Shown here one piece after another: positions 8,251 to 16,953 of a stretch of 64,000 bases of DNA. The notes under the pieces are model-generated. The model searched no databases. It was not told the DNA's origin and saw only the letters and a list, made by a program, of their open reading frames with translations. Each line of letters opens with the position of its first letter. Positions within the stretch are counted from its first letter, which is position 1. Source of the stretch: Streptomyces minutiscleroticus (GTDB taxonomy: Bacteria; Actinomycetota; Actinomycetes; Streptomycetales; Streptomycetaceae); the NCBI RefSeq assembly GCF_014650875.1, contig NZ_BMVU01000004.1, positions 280,376-344,375 of the forward strand, written 5' to 3'. The translations under genes and the position numbers were made by a program.

Positions 8251-11043
8251 ATGAGCGCTCAGGAGCAGTCACCCGACGATGCGGGCGTCCCTGCAGGAAC
8301 ACACCCGCGTTCGCTCGCCGAGGACCTGCGGGCCCGCGACGACGACTCCCTGGCCGCGCTGCTGCGCGCCCGCCCCGACCTGATCACACCCGTGCCGACC
8401 GACCTCACCCAGCTCGCCACCCGCGCCGGGACGCGGGCCTCGGTGATCCGGGCCCTGGAGCGGCTCGACCGGTTCGCGCTGCAGACGGCGGAGGCGCTGG
8501 CCGTGGCCCCGGACCCGGCCGCGTACGACACGCTGCTCGGGCTGCTGGCGGGCGACGACGGGGACCCGGAGACCGCCCGCGAACTGCCGCGCGCCCTCGG
8601 GACGCTGCGCGCGCAGGCCCTGGTGTGGGGCGGGGACGACCGGCTGCGCCTGGTCCGCACCGCCCGCGAACTGCTCGCGCCCTCCCCGCAGCACCCCTCG
8701 CCCACCGGCCTCGGGCCGACCGTCGCGGAGGCGGCCGCGGGCATGTCGCCGGGCCGCATCCAGGAGATCGTGACCACGGCGGGCCTGCCGTCCACGCACG
8801 ACGCGGTCTCGGCGGTCGCCGCGCTCACCGGGCTGTTCACCGACCGGGAGCGGATGTCCGCGCTCCTCGACGACGCGCCCGCCGACTCCGTCGAGGTGCT
8901 GTCCCGGCTGGTCTGGGGCCCGCCGTACGGCCAGGTGACCGCCGACCCCGCGCCCCGGCTGCGCTGGCTGCTCGACCGGGGCCTGCTGCTGCCGACGGCG
9001 CCCGGCACCGTCGTCCTGCCCCGCGAGGTGGCCCTCCACCTGCGGGCGGGCCGCGCCCACCGCACCGTGGAGCCGCTGCCGCCCGCCGTCGAACCGGGCG
9101 CGACGCACCGTCCCCAGGTGGTGGACGCGACGGCGGCCGGGCAGGCGTTCACCGCGCTCACGACCGTCGAGGAGCTGCTGAAGGACTGGGACGAGGGCGG
9201 CCCCGCCGTGCTGCGCGCGGGCGGCCTGAGCGTGCGCGACCTGAAGCGGACGGCGACCGCCCTGGACGTCCCCGAACCGGTGGCCGCGTTCTGGGTGGAA
9301 CTCGCCTACGCGGCCGGTCTGCTGGCCTCCGACGGCGAGGCCGACGAGCGCTACGCGGCGACCCCCGCGTACGACGAGTGGCTCCAGCTGCCCACGGCCG
9401 AGCGCTGGGCGCGGCTGGTGGGCGCGTGGCTGCCCGCGACCCGTACGCCGGGGCTGGTCGGCGGCCGTGACGCCAAGGACCGCACGCTGTCCGCGCTGGG
9501 CCCTGGCCTGGACCGCTCCTCGACGCCCGAGGTGCGCCGGCGCGTGCTGGCCCTGCTGGCGGGGCTGCCCGAGGGCGCCTCGGCCGACGCCGCGTCGCTC
9601 ACGGCCCGGCTGCGCTGGGAGCGGGCGCTGCGCGGCACCGCGCAGGCCGGCGACGACCTGCGCGCCCGGCTGGTCGAGTGGACGCTGTCCGAGGCGGAGC
9701 TGCTGGGCGTCACCGGGCGGGGCGCGCTGTCCGCGCACGGGCGGGCGCTGCTCGGCGACGGGCCGTCCGGCGCGGACGGCACTGCGGACGGCGCGGGAGC
9801 CGCGGCGAACGGCACGGACGGAACGGGCCCCTCGGCGGACGAAGCGGCCGGAACGGGCGCCTCGGACGGTCCGGGCGCCTCGCAGGGGGCAGCCGGCACG
9901 GGCGGCCCGGTCGATCCGGAGGGGGCAGTCGGCACGGGCGGCCCGGAGAGGGCGGTCGGCCCGGACGGCCCGGCCGGTCCGGACCGCTCGGGTGCCGCGG
10001 GCGGTGCCGGGGTTCCCGGCGCGCGTCCGTCCTCCCCGCCTTCCCCGCCCTCCTCGCGCGGTCCCGCCTCCCGTACCCCCGCCGAGGCGGCCGTCGCCGC
10101 CGCGCGGGCCGCGCGGCTGCTCGCGCCGCTGCTGCCCGAGCCGCTCGACCACGTGCTGCTCCAGGCGGACCTGACCGCGGTCGCGCCGGGCCCGCTGCAG
10201 CGGCCGCTGGCCGAGACGCTCGGCGTGCTCGCGGACGTGGAGTCGAAGGGCGGCGCGACCGTGTACCGGTTCACGCCGGGTTCGGTGCGGCGCGCGCTCG
10301 ACGCCGGGCGCACCGCCTCCGACCTGCACGCCTTCCTGACCGCACACTCCCGTACGCCGGTGCCGCAGCCGCTGGCGTACCTGATCGACGACGTGGCGCG
10401 GCGGCACGGGCAGCTCCGGATCGGCGCGGCGTCCGCGTACGTGCGCTGCGACGACGACGCGATGCTGAACGAGATCCTCGCCGACAAGCGCGCCGCGTCC
10501 CTGCGGCTGCGCCGCCTCGCGCCCACCGTCCTCGCGGCCCAGGCCGACCCGGCGTCGCTGCTGGAGGCCCTGCGCGCGATGGGCTTCGCGCCCGCGGCCG
10601 AGTCCCCGGAGGGCGACGTCCTGATCACCCGGGCGCACGCCCACCGCACCCCGCCGCGCACGGCGCCCGAGCCGGTCCCGGACGGCCCGCCCGTCCCGGA
10701 CACCACGCTCCTGACCGCCGCGATCCGGGCCGTCCGGGCCGGCGACCTCGCCGCGACGGCCCCGCGCAGACAGGGCCCGGAGCGCACCGGGGAGGACAGC
10801 GGCTCCCTCCCGCGCACCTCCGCCGCCGAGACCCTCGCCACCATGCAGGCCGCCGTCCTGACCGGCGACTCCCTGTGGATCGGCTACGTCAACGCCGAGG
10901 GAGCCGCCAGCCAGCGCGTCATCGCCCCGGTCCGCGTCGAGGGCGGCTTCGTCACGGCGTACGACCACACCGCCGACGAGGTGCGCACCTACCCCCTGCA
11001 CCGGGTGACCGGGGTGGCGGAGCTGGCCGACGACCGCACGTGA
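8251..11043 (+). CDS. Helicase-C_3 domain protein, putative XPB partner
   Basis: A 930-residue protein that lacks Walker motifs. The N-terminal half (residues 1-490) is winged-helix-rich and resembles non-catalytic XPB/Ssl2-type helicase-associated regions. Residues about 502-610 are a low-complexity Gly/Ala/Pro/Asp linker. The C-terminal third contains the helicase conserved C-terminal domain (PF13625-like: LLEPLDHVLLQADLTA, QPLAYLIDDVARRHG, YVRCDDDAMLNEILAD) and ends in a WYL-like segment (DSLWIGYVNAEG, PLHRVTGV). It directly precedes xpb, so a repair or transcription-coupled role with XPB is inferred. ATG at 8251 follows TACCGT by seven bases. Confidence 0.85.
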   Translation: MSAQEQSPDDAGVPAGTHPRSLAEDLRARDDDSLAALLRARPDLITPVPTDLTQLATRAGTRASVIRALERLDRFALQTAEALAVAPDPAAYDTLLGLLAGDDGDPETARELPRALGTLRAQALVWGGDDRLRLVRTARELLAPSPQHPSPTGLGPTVAEAAAGMSPGRIQEIVTTAGLPSTHDAVSAVAALTGLFTDRERMSALLDDAPADSVEVLSRLVWGPPYGQVTADPAPRLRWLLDRGLLLPTAPGTVVLPREVALHLRAGRAHRTVEPLPPAVEPGATHRPQVVDATAAGQAFTALTTVEELLKDWDEGGPAVLRAGGLSVRDLKRTATALDVPEPVAAFWVELAYAAGLLASDGEADERYAATPAYDEWLQLPTAERWARLVGAWLPATRTPGLVGGRDAKDRTLSALGPGLDRSSTPEVRRRVLALLAGLPEGASADAASLTARLRWERALRGTAQAGDDLRARLVEWTLSEAELLGVTGRGALSAHGRALLGDGPSGADGTADGAGAAANGTDGTGPSADEAAGTGASDGPGASQGAAGTGGPVDPEGAVGTGGPERAVGPDGPAGPDRSGAAGGAGVPGARPSSPPSPPSSRGPASRTPAEAAVAAARAARLLAPLLPEPLDHVLLQADLTAVAPGPLQRPLAETLGVLADVESKGGATVYRFTPGSVRRALDAGRTASDLHAFLTAHSRTPVPQPLAYLIDDVARRHGQLRIGAASAYVRCDDDAMLNEILADKRAASLRLRRLAPTVLAAQADPASLLEALRAMGFAPAAESPEGDVLITRAHAHRTPPRTAPEPVPDGPPVPDTTLLTAAIRAVRAGDLAATAPRRQGPERTGEDSGSLPRTSAAETLATMQAAVLTGDSLWIGYVNAEGAASQRVIAPVRVEGGFVTAYDHTADEVRTYPLHRVTGVAELADDRT

Positions 11044-11267
11044 CACCGGACCCGTCGGCGTACGGGCCGGGTTCCGGCGTACGGACCGGACGCGACGGCG
11101 TACGGACCGGGCCCTGCGGCGTACGGACCGGGTCCGGTTCCGGGCCGCGGGTGCGCGGAGGCGGGAGCGGGACCCCGGTGTGATCGTCGGCCGATGCGGC
11201 ACACTGGACGTTTGGCCGAGCACCCCTTTCTTCCGCCGGGGTGCCGCCGTGCAGAAAGGGACGCGCG

Positions 11268-12911
11268 TTGAACGGACCCCTCATCGTCCAGTCGGACAAG
11301 ACCCTCCTCCTGGAGGTCGACCACGAGCAGGCCGACGCGTGCCGCCGGGCCGTCGCACCCTTCGCCGAGCTGGAGCGGGCACCGGAGCACATCCACACCT
11401 ACCGCGTGACGCCGCTGGGCCTGTGGAACGCCCGGGCCGCCGGGCACGACGCCGAGCAGGTCGTGGACGCGCTCGTGGAGTACAGCCGGTACCCGGTGCC
11501 GCACGCCCTCCTCGTGGACATCGCCGAGACCATGGACCGCTACGGGCGGCTGACGCTCACCAAGCACCCCGCCCACGGCCTGGTCCTCACCACCACCGAC
11601 CGGCCGGTCCTGGAGGAGGTGCTGAAGTCGAAGCGGATCGCGCCGCTGGTCGGCGCGCGCATCGACCCCGACACCGTCGCCGTGCACCCCTCCGAGCGCG
11701 GCCAGATCAAGCAGACGCTGCTCAAGCTGGGCTGGCCCGCCGAGGACCTCGCCGGCTACGTCGACGGCGAGGCGCACCCCATCGAGCTGGCCGAGGACGG
11801 CTGGGCGCTGCGCCCGTACCAGAAGCAGGCGGTGGAGAACTTCTGGCACGGCGGGTCCGGCGTCGTCGTGCTGCCCTGCGGCGCGGGCAAGACCCTGGTC
11901 GGCGCCGGGTCCATGGCGCAGGCCAAGGCCACCACGCTGATCCTGGTCACCAACACCGTCTCCGCCCGGCAGTGGAAGCACGAGCTGGTGAAGCGGACCA
12001 GCCTCACCGAGGACGAGATCGGCGAGTACAGCGGGACGAAGAAGGAGATCCGCCCGGTCACCATCGCCACCTATCAGGTGCTGACGACCAGGCGGAAGGG
12101 CGTCTACCCGCACCTGGAGCTGTTCGACTCCCGCGACTGGGGGCTCATCGTCTACGACGAGGTGCACCTGCTGCCCGCGCCGGTCTTCAAGTTCACCGCC
12201 GACCTCCAGGCGCGGCGGCGGCTCGGCCTGACCGCGACGCTGGTGCGCGAGGACGGCCGCGAGTCGGACGTGTTCTCGCTGATCGGGCCGAAGCGCTTCG
12301 ACGCCCCGTGGAAGGAGATCGAGGCGCAGGGCTACATCGCGCCCGCCGACTGCGTCGAGGTCCGCGTCAACCTGACCGAGTCCGAGCGGCTGGCGTACGC
12401 GACCGCCGAGGCGGAGGAGAAGTACCGCTTCTGCGCGACGACCGCGACGAAGCGCAAGGTCACCGAGGCGATCGTGAAGCGCTTCGCGGGCCAGCAGATC
12501 CTCGTCATCGGCCAGTACATCGACCAGCTCGACGAGCTGGGCGAGCACCTGGGCGCGCCGGTCATCAAGGGCGAGACGTCCAACGCGCAGCGCGAGAAGC
12601 TCTTCGACGCGTTCCGCGAGGGCGAGCTGAACGTCCTGGTGGTGTCGAAGGTCGCCAACTTCTCGATCGACCTGCCGGAGGCGACGGTCGCGATCCAGGT
12701 GTCGGGCACGTTCGGCTCGCGCCAGGAGGAGGCCCAGCGGCTCGGCCGCGTGCTGCGCCCGAAGGCGGACGGCCACCAGGCGCACTTCTACTCGGTCGTC
12801 GCGCGCGACACCATCGACCAGGACTTCGCCGCCCACCGCCAGCGCTTCCTGGCGGAACAGGGCTACGCGTACCGGATCATGGACGCGGACGAGCTGCTCG
12901 CGGAGAGCTGA
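11268..12911 (+). CDS. xpb: XPB-type DNA repair helicase
   Basis: A 547-residue superfamily 2 helicase of the bacterial XPB family, expected to unwind DNA 3' to 5' in repair. The N-terminal damage-recognition-like part is followed by Walker A (LPCGAGKT, about residue 202), the DEAD-box-equivalent DEVH (about residue 296), the SAT-equivalent TAT motif (GLTATLVRED) and motif VI (EAQRLGRVLRPKADG). The start is taken as TTG at 11268, where NGPLIVQSDKTLLLEVD begins, with AAAGGGA upstream; GTG at 11241 is an alternative. Co-directional with the partner gene, 224 bases downstream. Confidence 0.93.
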   Translation: MNGPLIVQSDKTLLLEVDHEQADACRRAVAPFAELERAPEHIHTYRVTPLGLWNARAAGHDAEQVVDALVEYSRYPVPHALLVDIAETMDRYGRLTLTKHPAHGLVLTTTDRPVLEEVLKSKRIAPLVGARIDPDTVAVHPSERGQIKQTLLKLGWPAEDLAGYVDGEAHPIELAEDGWALRPYQKQAVENFWHGGSGVVVLPCGAGKTLVGAGSMAQAKATTLILVTNTVSARQWKHELVKRTSLTEDEIGEYSGTKKEIRPVTIATYQVLTTRRKGVYPHLELFDSRDWGLIVYDEVHLLPAPVFKFTADLQARRRLGLTATLVREDGRESDVFSLIGPKRFDAPWKEIEAQGYIAPADCVEVRVNLTESERLAYATAEAEEKYRFCATTATKRKVTEAIVKRFAGQQILVIGQYIDQLDELGEHLGAPVIKGETSNAQREKLFDAFREGELNVLVVSKVANFSIDLPEATVAIQVSGTFGSRQEEAQRLGRVLRPKADGHQAHFYSVVARDTIDQDFAAHRQRFLAEQGYAYRIMDADELLAES

Positions 12912-12970
12912 CGGGCCTCCCCGGGGCATCGGCCGACGGGCCTCGACGGGGAGTTCGACCGGGGCCCGGG

Positions 12971-13075
12971 GGCTCGGCAGGGACTCGGCGGCTCGGCAGG
13001 GACTCGGGGGCTCGGCAGGGACTCGGCGGCTCGGCAGGGACTCGGCGGCTCGGCAGGGACTCGGCGGCTCGGCGG
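12971..13075. repeat. 19-bp tandem repeat, five copies
   Basis: Five near-identical head-to-tail copies of a 19-base unit (GGCTCGGCAGGGACTCGGC; the second copy ends in G) start at 12971, 12990, 13009, 13028 and 13047. A partial copy runs to 13075. The array lies between the convergent ends of xpb and a small gene, stopping three bases before the latter's stop codon. No coding sense found. Confidence 0.93.
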
Positions 13076-13078
13076 ATC

Positions 13079-13276
13079 TCAGTGGAGCTTGCGGCGGACT
13101 CCCGCCTCCTCCTCGTACGCGCCGAGGACCACCACGTCGAAGGCGGCGCCCGCGAAGGCTCTGGCGGCGCGCAGGGCGTCGCCGAGGAGGCGGCGGCGGC
13201 CGGCGTCGAGGGCGGAGGTGCCGCCCGACGGATGGCCGGACCGGGAGGAGGCCGGGACGAAGGTTGCTGCGCTCAT
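13079..13276 (-). CDS. Small conserved helical protein
   Basis: A 65-residue protein of unknown function. The start ATG at 13276 begins MSAATFVPASSRSG. The second half (GRRRLLGDALRAARAFAGAAFDVVVLGAYEEEAGVRRK) is helical, and a protein of this type is, as I recall, common at this chromosomal place in streptomycetes. Possibly a membrane-associated peptide. A GGAG lies very close to the start. Its 3' end abuts the 19-bp repeat array. Moderate confidence because it is short. Confidence 0.6.
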   Translation of the reverse strand: MSAATFVPASSRSGHPSGGTSALDAGRRRLLGDALRAARAFAGAAFDVVVLGAYEEEAGVRRKLH

Positions 13277-13619
13277 GGCTCCATGGTGGGATCCGGCCGC
13301 CCCACCGGGCATCGGCCTTCCGGCCGAACCCGCGCGAACCCGGCGTACGCCTCAAGGGCGACCCGTCCCCCTACGGTTCCCCTAGGGACTCCCCCGGTCC
13401 GAAGGTCCGGCCGGTGGCGCGAGACCGGCGAACGGCACAGGGCGAGCCGCAGGAAAAACGGTTGGCCCCCGCCTGTCCCGCTCCCCTAGAATCTCGGCTC
13501 CTGTGCCTCCCCCGGCGGCCACCGGCGGAGGCCCCGCCCGCCTCCCACTCGTGGAGTGCCGCCGTCCGGACGGAAACCGGCCGGCTCACCGACCAGCAGG
13601 TTCTCCGGAGGCAATCCCC

Positions 13620-15722
13620 GTGTCCACCCTGTCCGACGACCCCCTCGGCACCACCGACCCCCTCGACCCGCTGTCCCGCGAACGCGGGCACCTCGCCGCG
13701 TCCCGCGCCGCCCTGCGCGCCATGCGCGCCGACGTCGAGTCCCTCGACATCCGCGACGTCACGGCGAACTGGGTCAACGCCGAGGTCCTCGCCCGTCAGA
13801 TCGACGAGCGCATCAAGTCCCTCGCGGACCTGAGCCACACCCCGCTGTTCTTCGGCCGGCTCGACTACCTGCACGCTCCCCCGCTCTCGACTTCGCTCGA
13901 GCGGGGGGACCCCCACGGCGCCGAGCGGGCCGAGGGCGCGGAGGGCGAGTCGTTCTACATCGGGCGGCGGCACGTCCACGACGCGGACGGCGACCCCATG
14001 GTCGTCGACTGGCGCGCCCCGGTCTCGCAGCCGTTCTACCGGGCCTCCAAGAAGGACCCGATGGACGTCGGGCTGCGGCGCCGCTTCGGCTACACCGGCG
14101 GCGACCTCACCGCGTACGAGGACGAGCACCTCTCCGACCCGGCCGAGGCGGCCACCGCGAGCAAGCTGCTCCAGCAGGAGATCGAGCGCCCGCGCGTGGG
14201 CCCGATGCGCGACATCGTCGCCACCATCCAGCCCGAGCAGGACGAGATCGTCCGCAGCGGACTCGGCGGCACGGTGTGCGTCCAGGGCGGCCCCGGCACC
14301 GGGAAGACGGCCGTCGGCCTGCACCGTGTCGCGTACCTGCTCTACGCCCACCGCGAGCGGCTCGCCCGCACCGGCACCCTCGTCATCGGGCCCAACGCGT
14401 CGTTCCTGCACTACATCGAGCAGGTGCTGCCCGCCCTCGGCGAGCTCCAGGTCGCCCAGGCCACGGTCGACGACCTGGTGGCGCACGTCGAGGTGCGCGG
14501 CACGGACGACGCGACGGCCGCGGTCGTCAAGGGCGACGCCCGGATGGCGGCGGTGCTGCGCCGCGCCCTGCGCTCCCACGTCACCCCGCCCACCGAGCCG
14601 GTCGTGGTCGTGCGCGGCTCCCGGCGCTGGCGCGTGCCCGCCCACGAACTGGAGGAGATCGTCCGGGAACTGCTGGACCGCGACATCCGGTACGGGGCCG
14701 CGCGCGAGGCGCTGCCGCAGCGGATCGCGCACGCCGTGCTGGTGCAGATGGAGCGGGCGGGCGAGGCCCCGGACGACCGTGTGCAGGACGCGGTCGCCCG
14801 CAACGCGGCGGTGAAGGCGGCCGTCAAGGCCGTCTGGCCGCCGGTCGACCCGGCCAAGCTGGTGCTGCGCCTGCTGTCCGACGCGGACTTCCTCGCCGAG
14901 CACGCGGCGGGGATCCTCGACGAGGACGAGCAGAAGGCGATCCTGTGGGAGCGCCCGGCGCGGTCGGTGAAGTCCGCCAAGTGGTCGGCCGCCGACGCCG
15001 TGCTGATCGACGAGGCGACGGACCTCGTGCAGCGCACGCACTCGCTCGGGCACGTGGTGCTCGACGAGGCGCAGGACCTGTCGCCGATGCAGTACCGGGC
15101 GGTGGGCCGACGCTGCTCCACGGGTTCCGCCACCGTCCTCGGCGACCTCGCCCAGGGCACCACGCCCTGGGCGACGCGCAGCTGGGAGGAGGCGCTGGGC
15201 CACCTCGGCAAGGACGACGCGGTGGTCGAGGAGCTGACGGCGGGCTTCCGCGTGCCGACGGACGTGATCACGTACGCGTCCCGGCTGCTGCCGCACATCG
15301 CGCCGGGCCTGACGCCGGTGGCCTCGGTCCGGGAGAACCCCGGCTTCTTCGCGGTGCGCGCCGCCTCGGGCGACGCCGACGTGGTGGCCGCGTGCGAGGA
15401 GCTGCTGCGCAACGAGGGCTCGACGGGCCTGATCGCCGCGGACGCCCGCGTTCCGGCGCTGGCCGCCGCGCTGGCGGAGGCCGGGCTGCCGTACCTGGGA
15501 CCGGGCGAGGAGACGACCGGGCGGACCCGGCTGACCCTCGTCCCGGCCTCGCTGGCCAAGGGCCTGGAGTACGACTACGTGGTCCTGGACGAGCCGTCCG
15601 CCGTCGTCGCCGGCGAACCGGACGAGCGCACCGGCCTGCGCCGCCTGTACGTGGCGCTGACCCGCGCGGTGTCGGGCCTGATCGTCACGCACACGCGGCC
15701 GCTGCCGGCACAGCTCGGCTGA
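13620..15722 (+). CDS. helD: HelD-type UvrD-like ATPase (RNA polymerase remodeller)
   Basis: A 700-residue SF1-helicase-fold ATPase. HelD proteins pull stalled RNA polymerase off DNA; some actinobacterial members protect against rifamycins. Visible elements are an N-terminal coiled-coil arm (RERGHLAASRAALRAMRADVESL), Walker A GGPGTGKT (about residue 223), the DEAQDLS Walker B motif, GDLAQGTTPW, TAGFRVPTDV and a C-terminal LYVALTRAVSGL. GTG at 13620 has GGAGG seven bases upstream. A 14-residue patch near residue 86 is encoded by a dispersed palindromic repeat inserted in frame. No rifamycin-associated element was found upstream. Confidence 0.88.
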   Translation: MSTLSDDPLGTTDPLDPLSRERGHLAASRAALRAMRADVESLDIRDVTANWVNAEVLARQIDERIKSLADLSHTPLFFGRLDYLHAPPLSTSLERGDPHGAERAEGAEGESFYIGRRHVHDADGDPMVVDWRAPVSQPFYRASKKDPMDVGLRRRFGYTGGDLTAYEDEHLSDPAEAATASKLLQQEIERPRVGPMRDIVATIQPEQDEIVRSGLGGTVCVQGGPGTGKTAVGLHRVAYLLYAHRERLARTGTLVIGPNASFLHYIEQVLPALGELQVAQATVDDLVAHVEVRGTDDATAAVVKGDARMAAVLRRALRSHVTPPTEPVVVVRGSRRWRVPAHELEEIVRELLDRDIRYGAAREALPQRIAHAVLVQMERAGEAPDDRVQDAVARNAAVKAAVKAVWPPVDPAKLVLRLLSDADFLAEHAAGILDEDEQKAILWERPARSVKSAKWSAADAVLIDEATDLVQRTHSLGHVVLDEAQDLSPMQYRAVGRRCSTGSATVLGDLAQGTTPWATRSWEEALGHLGKDDAVVEELTAGFRVPTDVITYASRLLPHIAPGLTPVASVRENPGFFAVRAASGDADVVAACEELLRNEGSTGLIAADARVPALAAALAEAGLPYLGPGEETTGRTRLTLVPASLAKGLEYDYVVLDEPSAVVAGEPDERTGLRRLYVALTRAVSGLIVTHTRPLPAQLG
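13874..13916. repeat. Dispersed palindromic repeat, copy A, inside helD
   Basis: A GC-rich inverted repeat: CTCCCCCGCTC, a CGACTTCG-type centre, then GAGCGGGGGGACCCCC. On the opposite strand it reads GTGGGGGTCCCCCC...GGGGGAG, the same core as copies at 25273 and 32747. Here it lies inside the helD coding sequence and adds an in-frame peptide. It resembles the small palindromic intergenic repeats common in streptomycetes. Confidence 0.8.
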
Positions 15723-16061
15723 GCCCCGGCGCCACCACCGGTGGCGGTCCGGCGCCGGGACCGCCGCCGGACCCGGCGAAGACATACGGCCCCGGGCCCG
15801 GCCCGCGCCCCGGCCGAGGCGTACGGCCGCCGGGCCCGGCGGCGGCTTCGGCCGATCCGAGGCGGCGGAACCCCGCGGCGGCTCCGACCCGCCGGTCGGT
15901 ACCGACGTACCGGGGCCGCCCAGTGAGCCGGCGCCCTGCGGGCCGGGCCCCTCCGACGGACCGGAGCCGTCACCGACGAGCCGGAACCTCCCGGCGGACC
16001 CGGACCACCCTGCGGACCCGGACCACCCTGCGGACCCGGGCCGTCCGGCGGGCCGGGGGCG
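15723..16061. other. Convergent intergenic region with short repeats
   Basis: This 339-base gap lies between the ends of helD and cutC. It is low-complexity and GC-rich, and contains about two and a half copies of an 18-base unit (CCGGACCACCCTGCGGAC) between roughly 15990 and 16045. No gene or convincing terminator with a long stem was recognised. Confidence 0.5.
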
Positions 16062-16787
16062 TCAGCCCACCGGCACCGTCTGCGGGGCCGGTTCGTCCAC
16101 CGCCGTGCGCCAGGCGCGGACCGCCGCCGCCGACACCGGGGAGGTCCAGCCCTCGGGACGGGCCGCCCCGCCGATGTGGAAGGCGTCGATCCCGGCGGCG
16201 CGCAGCCGCGGCACGTGGTCGAGGCGGAGGCCGCCGCCGACCATGAGGCACTGCGCGTACCCGGGTTCGCCCCGGCGCGCCGCCTCCGCCACGAGCGTGT
16301 CGAGACCGGCGTCCACCCCGGCCGCCGAACCCGCGGTGAGGTAGGTGTCGAGGCCGGGCGCGTCCGCGAGCAGCCCGCGCAGGGCGTCCCGGTCGGCGGC
16401 CCGGTCGATCGCCCGGTGGAACGTCCACCGGCAGCCGTCCAGCTCCGCCACGATCCGCTCGACCGCCGCCAGGTCGGGACCGCCCGCCGGGTCCAGGAAG
16501 CCCAGCACGAACTCGTCCGCCCCGGCGGCCCGCAGCTCCCGGGCGACCCGCACGAGCCGGGCGGACTGCTCGGCGTCCCCCGCCGCGAAGCCGTCGGCCA
16601 GCCGCAGCATCACGCGCAGCGGGATGTCGACGGCCGCCCGGACCGCGGTGAACACGGCGGCGGACGGGGTCAGTCCGTCGGCCGCCATGTCGGTCACCAG
16701 CTCGAGGCGGTCGGCGCCTCCGGCCTGGGCCGCGACCGCGTCCTCCGCGTCGAGGGCGATCACCTCCAGCAGTGCACGCTCGTTCAT
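16062..16787 (-). CDS. cutC: CutC family protein
   Basis: A 241-residue TIM-barrel protein of the CutC family, historically linked to copper homeostasis, although direct copper handling is disputed. Visible family segments are LEVIALDAEDAVAAQAGGADRLELV at the N-terminus, GLTPS, PLRVMLR, FVLGFLDPAGG, FHRAID, LTAGSA and the C-terminal GGAARPEGW. The ATG at 16787 has a purine-rich GAGGAATGGGG upstream. A sequence close to the DasR consensus lies 32-47 bases before the start. Convergent with helD and divergent from the HD hydrolase gene. Confidence 0.9.
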   Translation of the reverse strand: MNERALLEVIALDAEDAVAAQAGGADRLELVTDMAADGLTPSAAVFTAVRAAVDIPLRVMLRLADGFAAGDAEQSARLVRVARELRAAGADEFVLGFLDPAGGPDLAAVERIVAELDGCRWTFHRAIDRAADRDALRGLLADAPGLDTYLTAGSAAGVDAGLDTLVAEAARRGEPGYAQCLMVGGGLRLDHVPRLRAAGIDAFHIGGAARPEGWTSPVSAAAVRAWRTAVDEPAPQTVPVG

Positions 16788-16818
16788 GGGACCCCATTCC
16801 TCGGACGGTCGGGCGGCT

Positions 16819-16834
16819 ACAGGTCTAGTCCAAT
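16819..16834. promoter_or_regulatory. DasR-like (dre) site upstream of cutC
   Basis: The 16-mer ACAGGTCTAGTCCAAT matches the DasR operator pattern (AC/G-TGGTCTAGACCA-C/G-T) at 13 of 16 positions, including the GGTCTAG core. It lies in the cutC/HD-hydrolase divergent promoter region, close to the cutC start. The match is read directly; binding by DasR is inference. Confidence 0.6.
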
Positions 16835-16953
16835 CCGCCCCAGCCTACGCCCGCCCGCCCCCGCCCCGCGAGGTCGCCCCGTACGGGCCCGTACGGGGCG
16901 ACCGGCACCCAGGCGGTCCCGGCCGGGACGGGCCGGCCGGGACAATGGGCGCC

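Noticed and set aside
13503..13620. Rifamycin-associated element upstream of helD
   Set aside because: No GGGGCTTGC...GCAAGCCCC palindrome is present before the GTG start, so rifampicin induction is not claimed.
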